NCBI GenBank assembly: GCA_027186245.1
Contig: CP114486.1
Location: forward strand, 4,555,501-4,619,500
DNA: 64,000 bases
Source: Coriaria nepalensis
Lineage: Eukaryota > Streptophyta > Magnoliopsida > Cucurbitales > Coriariaceae
Direction: 5' to 3'
Shown: piece after piece, positions 27,101-41,593 of the stretch
Numbering within the stretch: position 1 is the first letter of the stretch
How the letters are laid out: each line of letters begins with the position of its first letter
The notes under the pieces: generated by a model
The model's database searches: none
What the model was told of the DNA's origin: nothing
What the model saw: the letters and a program-made list of their open reading frames with translations, nothing else
Made by a program: the position numbers and the translations under genes

Positions 27101-28274
27101 CACGAGGAAGAATAAGATGATGTCATTGCAGAGAAGGGATTTTTTTTTTGTCTAGAAGGTCATCTTCTTATGAATTTTGCAATTTGCTCCTTTTTATCTT
27201 TAAAAAGTCCCTCCATCTGATAACCCATTATTTTGAATGAGTTAGATTAATTAGACCCGTTAGACTTGTCATTTTAAAATTTTGACCATAAATTATATGG
27301 AATTATATGAATGCATTGAAAATTTACTCATTTCTGAAATATCTTCATTTCATAATTTATACATAAAATTTTTAAAATACCATCATCACATAATAAATTC
27401 AATATTAAATATAAATTAATAATTAACATTAAGAAAAAAATCATAACATGACGGAGATTTTATAACAATTTTTTTTAAAAATATCATGAATCTATAATTA
27501 ATCTAATTTAAATATAAATTGATAATTACTATCATATATTTATTTTTTTTTTAAAGGGGGAGGGAAACATATTATTCCAATACGTGTCAATTTTAAATTT
27601 CCTCTAATATGTTACATGTCATATTTTATAATCAAAATTTTTTAAACTATACTCATTTCATAATATATTTAACATTAATATAATTTAATAATTATCTTAA
27701 TTCTATTATTTATTATTATTCTCATTATTACTTATATTATTAAGAAATAATATCTCAACTTATTTATAAGTAATTATATCTTCTTATAATATATAAATCA
27801 CTTGACAAATAAAACATAAATCTAAATAATTACTATTCAATTAAATTTCAATTAATAAATAATTTAACTTATTATAAAAAATAATGTATTTAAATAATTT
27901 AGTGCAAAGAGGGCTAGAAAACTATATTTAATTAACTCTCTTCTCAAAATAATTATTATTTAATTAAAATTTAATTAAATATATATTATTTAAATTTACT
28001 ATAAAAATAATAACATAATTAAATAATCTCATGTAAAATATAAGTAAATATGGACACATAACAAAAGCAAAAAATACATAAATAAATAAAGATGTAGAAT
28101 ATTTATTAAAAAAAAAATATCGAAAAAATAATAATTTTTAAAATAACTTCATCATTCAAAACACATTTTAAAACCAAACAAACAAGCCCGAAGTAATTAA
28201 TTCAAAGCTCCGACAAACAAAATTCGGTGGGGTCCACCATGTCAGGCCAGAAAACTCAAAACGCGCGAACCAAA

Positions 28275-28288
28275 ATAATAATAAAAAT

Positions 28289-28365
<77 letters not shown>

Positions 28366-28371
28366 AATAAA
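28275..28371. repeat. A-rich minisatellite (AAAATA/AAAAATA units)
   Basis: AAAATA and AAAAATA units alternate with a higher-order period of about 20 bp, about 280 bp upstream of the DUF642 start codon. Confidence 0.85.
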
Positions 28372-28549
28372 AGAGGAATCCCCTTTCCCCTTGTTCTATT
28401 GGCTTTTTATCAGATTAATCATTTAAAAAGTAGCTTTAGTTAAAGAAAGCTCTAATATTTATTAGCAACTTTAAATATAGCACTTTCTTTGTACATTCTT
28501 TACAGAGTCACAGACGACGTCGTTTACCTCGGAATCTTTAGGATAAAAC

Positions 28550-28550
<1 letters not shown>

Positions 28551-28583
<33 letters not shown>
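28551..28583. repeat. (CT)n microsatellite in DUF642 leader
   Basis: About 15 TC units lie roughly 70 bp before the DUF642 start codon, probably in the 5' UTR. CT runs in leaders are common in plant genes. Confidence 0.85.
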
Positions 28584-28586
<3 letters not shown>

Positions 28587-28651
28587 GATCTCAGTCACTC
28601 CACACTTTACTCACACGCTGAAAGTGTGAGCAAATTTATTAGCTCCTGACG

Positions 28652-30903
28652 ATGGCTCAGCGCTTCTCCCCGAGCAGCAACCTCTTCTCACTGATTTTGC
28701 TTCTCCTTTCTCGTTTTGCTGCACTTAACGCAGCAGAAGACGGTATGCCTTCTCTTCGATCTATATTGACTCGTTACTTTTCTTTTCATTTCTGGATTTT
28801 GTCGGATCTCATCGGTGTTATTTATGCGATTATAGAGCTCATTTTGTTTTATCAACTGTCATAAATCTATTTAGTGTTCATTTATGGCTTATTTCGGCTC
28901 AATTTATGCTAATCGACTACCTTAATTAGTACATTTAGCAAAGGAAATGGAAGATTGAAGAAAAGAAAAAGGAGTTGAAGAGAGTTTAGTGCTTTTTAGC
29001 CGTTTATTTACTTGATGCGTTTATCGAACGACGTCGTACGTAATGATTCGTATTTCGTAGATAATTTGCTTACTTTTGTTTAGGCCGTTGTTTGATATCT
29101 GGGATGGAACTTCATAAAATAAAACTCAAGGAAATGTGTTAGATTAGAACTATAATCTTTACTTAATTTCATTATTTTATATTTTTCTTTTTAGTTTCTC
29201 TGATTTTTATCTTAATTTAAACATTCCTTGAGTTTTTTAAACAAGCATTAATTGAAAAAAAAAGGACAAAATGGTGTGAAAACAATATCAAAAAAATATC
29301 TTCCCGCCGAATAATATCAATCCTATTTTTGTTCTTTTGCCTTTTTTTTTTCGGTAAAGTAGTGATTGGTGTGGCCTGTTTGAGTGAAGGGTCACAGGAA
29401 AATAATTCATCAGTGATATGAAATAGAAAATATAATTGGATTATGAATTTAACCAACAAACCCAAACAGAGCTTTATTTACAGCGGATCCGCCGGATCCG
29501 GATTTACTTTACTCTGTTTAGCCCGTGAGAATATAAAATAAAATTCGCTTTTGTTTTTTTTAGTCAAAATTATGTCAACCCGCATTAAAAAATACTGGGC
29601 TAGCCAGCTGGCAGTACTGGGCTTAGGGCCCACCGGCCTTAACGCGGCTTTCTGTTACTCTGTACCTGTTGTTTGTTCAATTCCCGTTAATGGACGATGA
29701 ACTGTGTTTTGTTTTGTCGTATCGATTACGAATTTAGCCCTCTACAGGTTTAGTGGCCAATGGCGATTTCGAGACGTCCCCACTTGGCGGTTTTCCGAGC
29801 GAAGGCGCGGTAGTAGACGGGCCCACTACGATACCCAGCTGGAAATCAAATGGCACAGTTGAGATCGTGGAGTCGGGGCAGAAACAGGGTGGGATGCTCC
29901 TTATCGTACCGGAAGGTAGACACGCGGTAAGATTAGGCAATGACGCTGAAATCAGCCAGGAGCTGAAGGTGGAAAAGGGGTCCACCTACTCGGTTACTTT
30001 CAGTGCAGCTCGCACGTGCGCCCAGCTCGAGTCGTTGAACGTATCGGTTCCACCAGCTTCCCAGACGATAGACCTTCAGACCTTGTACAGTGTGCAAGGG
30101 TGGGACCCATACGCGTGGGCTTTTGAGGCCGACGAAGAGGACGTGCGCTTGGTTTTTCGGAACACCGGTATGGAGGATGACCCCACTTGTGGGCCCATAA
30201 TCGACGACATTGCTATCAAAAAGCTCTTCATCCCCGACCGGCCCAAAGGTGAAAACACTAGGCCCCTCTTTTCCTTTTTGTCCACTACTTTTCCTAACTG
30301 GGCTTTGTGTATGCAGACAATGCAGTGATAAACGGCGACTTCGAAGAAGGACCGTGGATGTTTAGAAACACTTCACTAGGCGTACTACTTCCCACCAACT
30401 TGGACGAAGAAACATCCTCTTTACCCGGTTGGAATGTTGAGTCAAACCGGGCGGTTCGCTACATCGACTCGTATCATTTTGCAGTCCCACAAGGTAAACG
30501 GGCAATCGAACTGCTTTCAGGCAAAGAAGGTATAATCTCTCAAATGGTTGAAACTAAACCAAACAAGCTCTACACCTTAACATTTGCCTTAGGCCATGCT
30601 GATGACAAGTGCAAGCAGCCACTTGCAGTCATGGCCTTTGCTGCTGACCAAGCGCAAAACATCCATTACACGCCTGATTCTAACTCCAGTTTCCATAATG
30701 TTGGTTTGAACTTCACGGCCAAGGCTGATCGCACCCGAATTGCATTCTATAGCATATATTACAACACGAGGACAGATGACATGAGCTCATTATGTGGGCC
30801 CGTTGTGGATGATGTCAGGGTCTGGTTTTCTGGGTCCACCCGAAAAGGAATTGGACTCATGGTGCTGGGGCTGTGGATGCTGGTTTTTTGTGCTTTGTTT
30901 TAG
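28652..30903 (+). CDS. DUF642 cell-wall protein with GPI-like tail
   Basis: A secreted DUF642 protein. This plant family has two galactose-binding-like domains, associates with cell-wall polysaccharides and modulates pectin methylesterase. Exons: 28652-28742, 29748-30248, 30317-30903 (392 residues, all GT-AG). Residues 1-28 are a signal peptide (hydrophobic core LFSLILLLLSRFAAL). Domain 1 starts LVANGDFETSP and includes GTVEIVESGQKQGGM and VPEGRHAVRLGN. Domain 2 starts NAVINGDFEEGPW and includes VRYIDSYHFAVPQGKRAIEL. Paired Cys sit in TCGPIIDD and LCGPVVDD at the end of each domain. The protein ends in a hydrophobic stretch (GLMVLGLWMLVFCALF) after a small-residue region, as expected for GPI anchoring. 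Intron 1 is about 1 kb and may hold a small MITE. Confidence 0.93.
29092..29472. mobile_element. Possible MITE in DUF642 intron 1 (tentative)
   Basis: The segment begins GGCCGTTGTTTG and ends CCCAAACAGAGC, with TTTA on both sides. The ends are only weakly inverted, so this is suggestive at best. Confidence 0.25.
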
Positions 30904-31404
30904 TGTTTTGAGAGAGTTTATGTGTTGTTATTACCTACGAGATGTGAGGGTTGGCAAGAACCAAACTCCCATCCCTGTTTTGTATCCTAGTTTTCTTTAG
31001 GAACATATCTTTGCTACAAGTAATAGAACCAATAGTCTTTGTAGTCGACTATTACTCCTAAAAAAAATGTCTGGTTTTACGCAGATTTTAGTTTATTTTA
31101 TATCTTTTATGATAGGACTTCAAAAAAATGAGGAAAAAAAAAGACGTTAATATTAGCAAGCCAGCCTCTGTAATGACAAAACGACATTCCAAAAGAAGCG
31201 AAACGACAGCAAACTAATTGGCATATTGGTAGCGTCAATAGAGGTCTCACTCACTCGGATCGCTTTAAAAGGGCCAACACGGGTCTCAGGAGAAAGGGGC
31301 GCGCAGGGTGTGGGGGGAGGGCCTTGTTGCTCTGCAGAATCGCCTACATATTTTTCCTCAACCTCCTCTCTCTATCTCTCCTCTCGTTCTCTCTCTTACT
31401 CGAG

Positions 31405-34400
31405 ATGGAGAGCGATGAGATCCCCTCCGCCAACGATGTCCCCACCGTTGAGTCCAGTGTATCGCCTGACCATGGCGTGTCTGATATTCAACCACTGGCG
31501 CCATCTGATGACGCTCACTGTGACCATGACCGTGATCATGACCAAGACCATCATCTCGATCAGCAGGAAGTCGTCGAACCGGACCATGAGGACGATCATG
31601 GAAACGATCAGCCTTCTGGTAGTGAGGATCTCTCAGGAGATCTGTTGAAGAAAAAAATTATCAAGCAGGCAAATCCATCGCTTTCCCTTTCTCTCTCTCT
31701 CTCTCTCTCTCTGCTTTCGAGTAGAATTTGAGTGCGAATTTGATTACTTGTAATTCACTTTTTAATTTCTTAGCATGATTGGGGATTGGGAGGTTGTTTA
31801 TGCAATTAAGTCAAACCTTGGAAGCTTTTTGTTTGGTTGATATATGATTACACTTTTGTCTACCATTTGGGTTATAAGTTATTTGCATTTTAGGCTTAAA
31901 AAAATGTATCTTGCCAATTGTGGGGGTGTGTCTAAACTTAAATGTATTGTTTGTTTGGGTTTTCTTGCATTTAAGTGAATCTTTATTTTTTTCAAATTAC
32001 AAAGTTGGTATATTTTGTTGCAGGTGGAGTACTATTTTAGCGATGAAAACCTGCTTACTGACAAGTATATGATGGCCTTGATTAAGAAGGACAAAGATGG
32101 GTTCAGTATGTGCTTGGCTTTTTGCGATATAATCTTTGGTTTTCGAAAGTCCGCTTTCTTCAATACTTTAAAAGACTTATGTTAATTTGCTTATTTGTTC
32201 ATTTTTCTCCCTCATGACCTACAATTAACTAAGGTACCAAGGTTTATAGAATGTTTAATAACATTAAATGAAATTTTTTGAGCGACATAATTCTTATGTG
32301 CAACATGATTCATAAAGAGAGATTTTATATATGGATTGGATGATACACAGTTAGAGATAGTATAAACTACATTAATACCTTTTGTCTTGGGGCTTTTTTT
32401 TTTTCCTTTCCTCTTTAGAATTTAATTAACCTTCTATTTGGATCTCACGACCATATTGTCGGACGAATAGAGATGATGAAGTGATGAATAAAGCAGGTAC
32501 TTCTGATGGGTGGCATTTCCTGAAAACTTTCTTGGTGCTGCCAGTAATTGCTGTGCCGAGCTTCAGACTTGCTTCTAATGATTATACATTCAACTGCTGA
32601 CTGATTACTTCTCTATTCAGACACTGCTGAGAATGCAGTTTCAATTCAGAAACTTCAGCTTTGTTATCATATTGGAAGGAAAGTGAGAGATGAAAATAAA
32701 GGGGGAAGATAGGATTCTTTTCTTTCTTAGTTTTACTGATCAGATAGAGAAAAAATCATAAAGCGATAAGTGCTCTGTCTGGGTCTGCTCCAATTTGGAA
32801 TTAGTGGTTGAGAGAGAGAGAGAGAGAGAGTGAAATTGCAATTTTTTTTCATCCATTGAAACCGAGCATAATCTTTTCAACACCGTTAATTACATTATCA
32901 TCCCCTTTCTATTTACCAGTGGGTTACATCATTCTGCAATTTTTTTTTTTTGCCTCGTATTATCATTGGTTGAGGGTGGCCATTTTTTTCATTAGTCTAC
33001 TTTTGTTATTGTTTATTTAGCTCTATAAATTACCTGAGACCCACTTTGGCTTTTCTTCTGGTTAGTTCCTATACCGATCATTGCTTCCTTCAGGAAAATG
33101 AAAAAGCTCACCAAAGATGATGTATTGATAGTTGCGGCATTGAGGCAATCTACTTTTCTTGTAAGATCCTCTATTTTCAGCTTGAAAGATATCAAACTTT
33201 GATGTCCTACAGGTGGTAAGTTTGATGTCCTCTTAAAGCGAAATCATAATAGCATAATTTCTACATGGTAACTACAGGTGGTAAGTTCCAGTGGGAAGAA
33301 GGTCAGACGACTTCATCCTCTTCCATCAACTGAAGTCAAGGATCCCAAGGTATTTACCCTAAGAAAATTGAGACAATCATTTGAATATGCAATTTTTATT
33401 ACTTTAGAGTATCTAATTTGTGGGTCCTAGTTATGCACTGTTTTGGTAGAGAATCTTCCAGAGGATCATTCAGAGGAGAATATCCGTAAGATATTTGTTG
33501 CAGTTGGAAGGTATCCTTCCACGTCTTTCTATTTCTGCTTAAAGTGATGGTGCTTTTCTACATTTTACTGATAGAATAAGTGCCTTTGAAATTATCAGCA
33601 TAAAGAAAATAAGAATTCACGACCCTCATCTGGTGGAAAAGTCAGCAAAAGGCAGCAAGGTTGATCCACTAATTAGACACAAGGTATGAAATCAAATAAG
33701 AGCGGGGGTTTGTGCATTGGATTGTCTTTTAGTGCAGATAAGCAAGAAATCTTAACATAAGTTTTATAAAATATCTCATTATAAACTGCGATGTTTGTTA
33801 TTTTTTCTTGATTCTGTTTGTGAAATGAGGCGCATGTGTCACTTGTTAGATGTTAATTTTTCTCTGGGTTACTCTTTACAGCTGCATGCTCTCGTTGAGT
33901 ATGAAACAGTGGATGCTGCTGAGAAAGCTGTAAGAATCAAAATTTATTTGAAATAGGCTTGCATTTACTTTCTGTAATAATAATTATCTGGTGGTCTCTT
34001 ATGGGTTATTGGATTAGGCGGCTACTTTAAACCACGAAGAGGACTGGAGAAATGGCATGCGAGTCAAGCTCCTCAAGAAACTGGTAATTGGTCTCAGATA
34101 CGTTTTCTCTTCCTTCCTTTTCTCTTAGCAAATTGAGAGTGAATTCACATGTAGTTATCTGCTTCAGGGTCAATATGGGCAGAGAAGACAAGTCTGGAAG
34201 GGACCTGATTCTGAAAAGAGTAGTGCTGGGCGTAGTTCTGATCGAGGTGAAGAGGAAGATATTCACAACTTAAGTGAGCATCATGATGATACGCCAGATG
34301 AAGAGGTATGCTTAGAAGTGTTAAGTTAATGACTTAAGACAGTCATATGTTACTGCTGACGTAGTGGGTGATTCAGATGTTATTGCATATGTTACTGCAC

Positions 34401-34702
34401 ACGTAGTGGCTGATTCATATGTTATTGCATTTGAGACCATTCTGAATATTAAGTTAACTAATTATTCTGCTTCATGTTAATGTTAGGAAGGGGATCGGAG
34501 AAATGGGCAGAGAGGCCGAAACAGAGGACAGTCAAGAAGGCAAAAGTATCAAGGCATAACTGGAAGGGGCCATGGGAGTGGAACTACCTATTCTTCTCAT
34601 ACAAGTGAAGTCCCGAAACCACCCCCAGGACCAAAGATGCCAGATGGAACTAGGGGATTCACAATGGGACGTGGTAGACCTCCACTCTCCAATCAAAGTT
34701 AG
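31405..34702 (+). CDS. LARP6A: La-related protein 6 (LARP6A-like)
   Basis: An RNA-binding protein of the LARP6 family. Exons: 31405-31668, 32024-32105, 33066-33160, 33278-33349, 33431-33510, 33599-33683, 33882-33929, 34018-34083, 34168-34305, 34487-34702 (381 residues). The N-terminus is acidic with a His/Asp-rich run. The La motif starts VEYYFSDENLLTDKYMM and continues through KLTKDDVLIVAALRQST. The RRM-like domain starts LCTVLVENLPEDHSEENIR and includes LHALVEYETVDAAEKAAATL and WRNGMRVKLL. The tail is basic and Gly/Arg-rich with a SUZ-C-like motif (PPPGPKMPDGTRGFTMGRG). Intron 1 uses a GC donor (CAG|GCAAAT at 31668/31669); no GT donor precedes the next in-frame stop. The gene begins 500 bp downstream of the DUF642 stop on the same strand. 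Confidence 0.93.
32808..32831. repeat. (GA)n microsatellite in LARP6 intron 2
   Basis: A short pure GA run within the intron between exons 2 and 3. Confidence 0.85.
34344..34427 (+). repeat. 42-bp tandem duplication in LARP6 intron 9
   Basis: Two adjacent 42-bp copies (34344-34385 and 34386-34427) begin CATATGTTACTGC and end ATGTTATTG, differing at a few sites. Confidence 0.85.
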
Positions 34703-35114
34703 CAAAGAATTTGGATTTGTCACGGATCTATATCGTTATTATGTATCTTTTGTGATTCGAATTCCGACCTGTATTTATGCAATGTGTGTGTCCTGGCTGT
34801 TTTGTGTAGTTTTATGATACTACCTTTGCATTTGTTCTATAGCTCCTTTGTGATGTCTAGATACTGTGCCCCACGATCCTAAGTGTACGAATCTACATAA
34901 GCATTAGCCGTGTTGTATGTATCCCTCTTATCTAATGGAATAGCTGTAAATCTTTGACAGGAAGAAAAATGGCTTGTTCTAGTAATAGGCTGTCCGAAAT
35001 ATATAATTTGTGCTCAGTTCTCGTATTAGTATCCTTCAATCGCTGTAACTGGGACAATGGCTATCCTTCTGTAGTACCTGTACACATGTGGAATAAAATA
35101 CCAAATAAATTAAA

Positions 35115-36390
35115 TTAATTATAAGTCAGCATAATGCTGGTTGGTGCTATTAGTACGGAACAAAAGTGAATGTCAATTCCTAACGAATGCCCTCTTTTGC
35201 ACCTTCCACGATCCACCGATACGTTGTCACTAATAGTTGGTTGAGGACGTGCCCAGCCATATGCGAGAGTTTCGACGACACCCGTCAAATATTCCAACCA
35301 TTCTGTAGTTTCAGTCCTCGTCAAATCAAAACCATTTCTCATCTGAAAGCTAATTTGTTTAGTCCTTGTTGCATTTTTCGGATAAGCAGCTTTATACTTG
35401 GCCGGAATCATCTGATGCCTGCTTTGGCCTCTATTTTAAGACCCAACTACCGTCCGTCTTCTTATATCCCATGAGCTGCAATGACCCCCTGTCGATGCAA
35501 TCAAAGTGACTCATCTTCACATATAACTCTTGAGTCAATGTCATGTTAGGTGAGTGAAGATGGTCGTCAAAAGATTACCGTATTAAAATGGACCACTTCC
35601 CTTCCCCGTTCCCGTTCCCTTGTCCCCCTCCTTTCCCTGCTTATAATCTCTCTCCATGTGCAGCATCATAAACAGGGGAAATGACATCTCATTGTCCGTG
35701 ATTGCATGCCACAAAAGCTTCATATCATCCGAAAAAAGCGTAAGCGTAGTTACTAACTAGATCGAGTGCAGAAGATGTTTGCAACCACATGGTGCTTCAA
35801 GCTCATTGCAATACAAAGGGAACTAGTTGGTGCTGGCGAATCTTCGACCTTCACATTTCTAAATATCTCCCGTAAGGCCTCTTTCTTAACATATAGCTGA
35901 TATTTGTCACCACTACCAATCCGAACGTGCCGTAGATCACACAATTTGGCCTCAGTAACTTGAATGTTGCCCCCTTCATGTACGACATCTGAATCAAATC
36001 TTCATCCTCTTGGCCAACGGTTAAATTTGAGTAAAAGTACCTGACAAGCTCCGAATTTACTTTGCATTTGAATCCACAAATTCAAGCCCACCCATTGTCA
36101 TCAACAAATTATTGGATGTCGATGTGCTCCCTCTAAAAAAAAATCGAAGTCAATAGTCTTCTCATTCAACACTGGGCGAGTAGCAATGCGCTCAAAATAC
36201 TTCTTATAGGTATCGCTTGACTTGAATAACCTTGGATCAAAGTTTGTGTAGTCAACACCGTTATTGGCTTCCTCGTTAGTGTCTCTTCACCATTAATGCC
36301 ATCGATATTATTGCTGTCACTAGTACTGTCGTCGTCAACAAGCGGTGGCCGATTCTCTGGTCTCACCTAACGTGGCTTCATGGCGAGAGC
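35115..36390 (-). pseudogene. Decayed transposon-associated protein (putative plant transposon domain)
   Basis: Scattered minus-strand frames carry transposon-like pieces. Near 36120-36240 the translation reads RLFKSSDTYKKYFERIATRP, and near 35900-36060 another frame reads NSELVRYFYSNL. The second resembles the ELVREFYANL motif of the 'putative plant transposon protein' family that often accompanies plant transposons. The pieces are in different frames and broken by stops. The element's borders are not visible to me. Assignment rests on short motif resemblance only. Confidence 0.35.
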
Positions 36391-36895
36391 TTTTATCCTA
36401 ACAACCATCGTTACCTTGGTAATGACCTGAAACCATGATTTTTAATTGAACACAACATATGAGTAAAACCCATTAAGATTGGAAATAGACTAAACTAAAG
36501 TAGACAGTCAACAAAACTGTTTCTGTAATCCAACCCAAATATCACAGTCATTGAAGAGTTAAGCACAGATTAAACTAAACTAAACTAGACTCCACAGTCA
36601 TGCACATATCAATATACCTATACAACCCGATTTCATACTGCATGCAATGATTTTAGTAATAATCCGATTAATCTGAAAATTTAAGAACAAAAATCAGTAC
36701 CAAAACCTATGGCATTCTCTAGAGCACAAACCACAGTGTGTACGAATCGAAGGAAACATAGCACATATCAATACCACAGTCAGTATAAAAAATCAGTGTA
36801 AGACTCGAATGAAATACAAGCCATATCAATACTACAAATCTCTAAATCAATACACAAAAACAAGGAAAAATAAATACCTTTCGCTAAAACAATAC

Positions 36896-38648
36896 CTAAA
36901 AAATTACTTCAAATGAGTATATACTAACGTTTATAGAATTCATAATTGCTATAGTATGTGTGCACGTAATTCTATCAAAGTCAAATATCTTACATGTACA
37001 ACTCTTTTCCTGTATGCTGACAACAACTCTAATATCATTTTGTATCACTTCAAACGAATCAGCATCCACACTATCAACTTTTATTTTCCGACATTTTTCG
37101 TGTCTTTTTCCAAGCAGTTTCACTACCTTAGGAGTACATCACTCGGTATACTGATTATCTTCATTTCTTCTAGTGTTGAACCAAGTTGTCATTATCTTCC
37201 TAATACTTTCGAGCAATGCTACAGTTGGATATTCACGCACATCCTTCAATGTATTATTATACTATTCAAAATTATTATTTGTCATGATGATGTATTTAAG
37301 TCTTTGAACATGTGCTCTTGAGTAATGTTTGAAACCAATATTCTCCACGTACGATGTCACACCAGGATGTGCTCTTTTGATATCAAAAAAGTATTTATTG
37401 AAATTTTTTATTATATATGTTTTGGCTGCCGCTTTGAATAAAAGGGTCATTTCACTGCTCATAAATTTTGACTTGATATTTTGTCTGATGTGCTAAATAC
37501 ATGCACCATATTTAGAATTTGGGTAAACACTTTGTATAACATTTATAATACTTTGTGCTCGATTTGAAATAATCACCAAATTGAGAGTATCGAGTATTAT
37601 TTCTCGAAACTTAGGCAAAAACCAAGTCCACGATGTCTCATTCTCTGAATCAACTATAACTCATGCTAATGGATATAGTTGCTTGTTACCATCTTGTGCG
37701 ATTGCAGTTAGAAGCGTCCCGTTATATTTACCCTTCAAAAAGTCTCATCGATACCAATAATCTTTTGCATTGAATGAAACCACTTAATGGATGCCATAAA
37801 AGCCATGAAAAAAATAAAGAAATGTTCCTTCTCCATCCATCTGAATTGTAATTATAATATCCGGATTCACGAGTTTTATCGCGGTAGAGTAACATGGTAA
37901 CTTTGCATGCTATCTTCGGCCGTACTCCGAATAAGATCACACAATAAACCTTGCTTTCCAATAAGTAATATTTATCCTCATATTATTTTGGGCTAAATGT
38001 TTAATCATTTTTGGAGTATGACTCTCATTGCTACCACTAAAACTATCCATCACATGTCATCCAATTACCAATACTGATGCTTGTGACATAAGGAATCCAA
38101 ACTACATGTCATCCAATTACTAATGTCGATGCTTGTTGATCATTATAAGTATGAATTTAAAAAAAATGAACAATCTTTCTTATACGTAGTATCTACTTGC
38201 AATTTGAATTTACACAACCAATAATATATATAGTCTTATCTGACTTCTTTACGTTAAATTCAAAATTTTGTCGGATCGCATGCATCTGCAGACGCATCTT
38301 TAGATCCTTCTTCGAATCAAAGAAGTGAGTACAATAAAAACTGATCTCCAATCCTTTGTGAAGAAGTAATAGGGAGTATATTACCTTCCTCGTCTTCATT
38401 TTCCAATTGTTGAATATCATATAGTGGAAAATAGCAGCTGTATTGTTTGGAGAAGATAAAATATTAGGTATGAGTACTACTCTATCAAAAAAATCACCCT
38501 CGTACAAAAGAAAATTAGGATTCATTTTATTGTTATGACAATTATCATATTCTTCATCCGTTCTTCTAAACTCGTCGTCTTCATCCTTTATATTATCCTC
38601 ATTCTCTTCGTCATCCTCAATCTTAATCTCGGAAATCGGAATCAACAT
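36896..38648 (-). pseudogene. MuDR/MULE transposase relic
   Basis: A dead Mutator-like transposase read from high to low coordinates. An acidic N-terminal part is followed by the MuDR DNA-binding domain (FFDSKKDLKMRLQMHAIRQN, VKKSDKTIYIIGC). The MULE catalytic region then reads FLKGKYNGTLLTAIAQDGNK and VDSENETSWTWFLPKF. A SWIM-type zinc finger sits near the end (CTCKIFDFDRITCTH). It is disabled by a one-base loss in the T-run before FLKG (around 37740), an in-frame TGA at 37661-37663, and further stops. I found no terminal inverted repeats. A 52-bp tandem duplication lies at about 38052-38140. Confidence 0.8.
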
Positions 38649-39733
38649 GTCGGTCCATATCCAAATTCAGACCTTAATTTTGATATTCATCATTACTGTT
38701 AACATAACTCATAAAATTCTCATTTTCATTATTACAAGATCAGGTATGTGACATCGCTCTTAAACATACACACTACTTCTCTCTTTCAGAATTAACGTAA
38801 TATATAATAGAAATGGATTACTCATTTATACAAACGATTTCATATTTGTCTTATTTTCTATAAATATTGGACGAATAGTTGAGAACAATAACGACTTTTA
38901 TGTTATTTTCATACCAGATTCAGTAGGATAAATTTTATGAATTGTATTATAGACGATTTCTAATCAATCGGTAAAAGATACACTTCTCTCAACTAAAATA
39001 ACCTTATATAATTTAGACCATCTTGGTATCCAAGATTTCGAATTACCATTGTCATCTATTCATTCGCCATCGAAACATAAATATATGAATATAAATGAAT
39101 TTATTATTACAAAAAAAAAAATATCAGTCCATTTTTATTGAATCGATATCGATCTTAAAAAAAAAAAAAAACCTAATATATATATCGGAGTAACATAATA
39201 AATGTCATTATTTTAGATTTTAGGTTTCAAACTACTGAGCAAGTTCAATATTTATGTTTCAAGTAATTTTAGTAGTAAATACGAGCTAAAATGTGCATCG
39301 AAAAATTAAATAAGAAAAAAAAAGATTAAATAATAATTTTAATTTTTTTAATTAAAAAAAATAAATATAAAAAACATAATATTTTTAATGGGAAGAGTAT
39401 TTCCCCTGAACCTCCCTAAATTTAATCTTGTACATATTTGTCATCATAAATAATATATATGTACGTACTACCAAGGTAATGTGAAATATTCATCGGTGCG
39501 CTGTGATACCTACATCTTCATCCCAAATTAATTTTCACCCCCCCCCGGGGCCCGTTTGGGTAAAAAATTACTTCTTTACTTCAGGAAGGACAAAACCCTA
39601 ATCCCTCTCGCCCATATAAATAGCGGCTCTTTCTGGTCAACATTTTCCCTCCCTTCTCTACGGCTTGTACAGGCGACGAAACAGCAGGAGAACCACCCGA
39701 CGAAACCCTACCTCTCTCCCATTTTCCGAAGCT
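38649..39733. other. Intergenic and RPS14 upstream region
   Basis: AT-rich DNA, then a C10-G4 run (39540-39552). The RPS14 leader follows, with an AAACCCTAA telo-box at 39593-39601 and a related AAACCCTA at about 39702. Confidence 0.5.
39593..39601 (+). promoter_or_regulatory. Telo-box (AAACCCTAA) upstream of RPS14
   Basis: An exact AAACCCTAA lies 133 bp before the RPS14 start codon. Telo-boxes are typical of promoters of plant ribosomal-protein genes. Confidence 0.6.

Positions 39734-41593
<1,860 letters not shown>

Larger units (their letters stand above)
23926..28651. other. Long AT-rich intergenic region
   Basis: No supported gene in 4.7 kb. It holds a 10-bp minisatellite (24121-24177), a diverged pyrimidine-rich TTCTATTTTA-like tract around 26700-27010 that fakes two overlapping open frames, and an A-rich minisatellite just before the DUF642 promoter. 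The segment ending near 28190 (AAACCAAACAAACAAGCCC) resembles a MITE terminus, but I found no partner end. Confidence 0.5.

Noticed and set aside
31226..31648. 140-codon plus-strand frame overlapping LARP6 exon 1
   Set aside because: It is a shadow frame; the LARP6 frame in the same place continues into a La motif by splicing.
38040..38140. Repeated ACATGTCATCCAATTAC units
   Set aside because: Only two copies 52 bp apart inside the MULE relic; not a CRISPR-like or satellite array.
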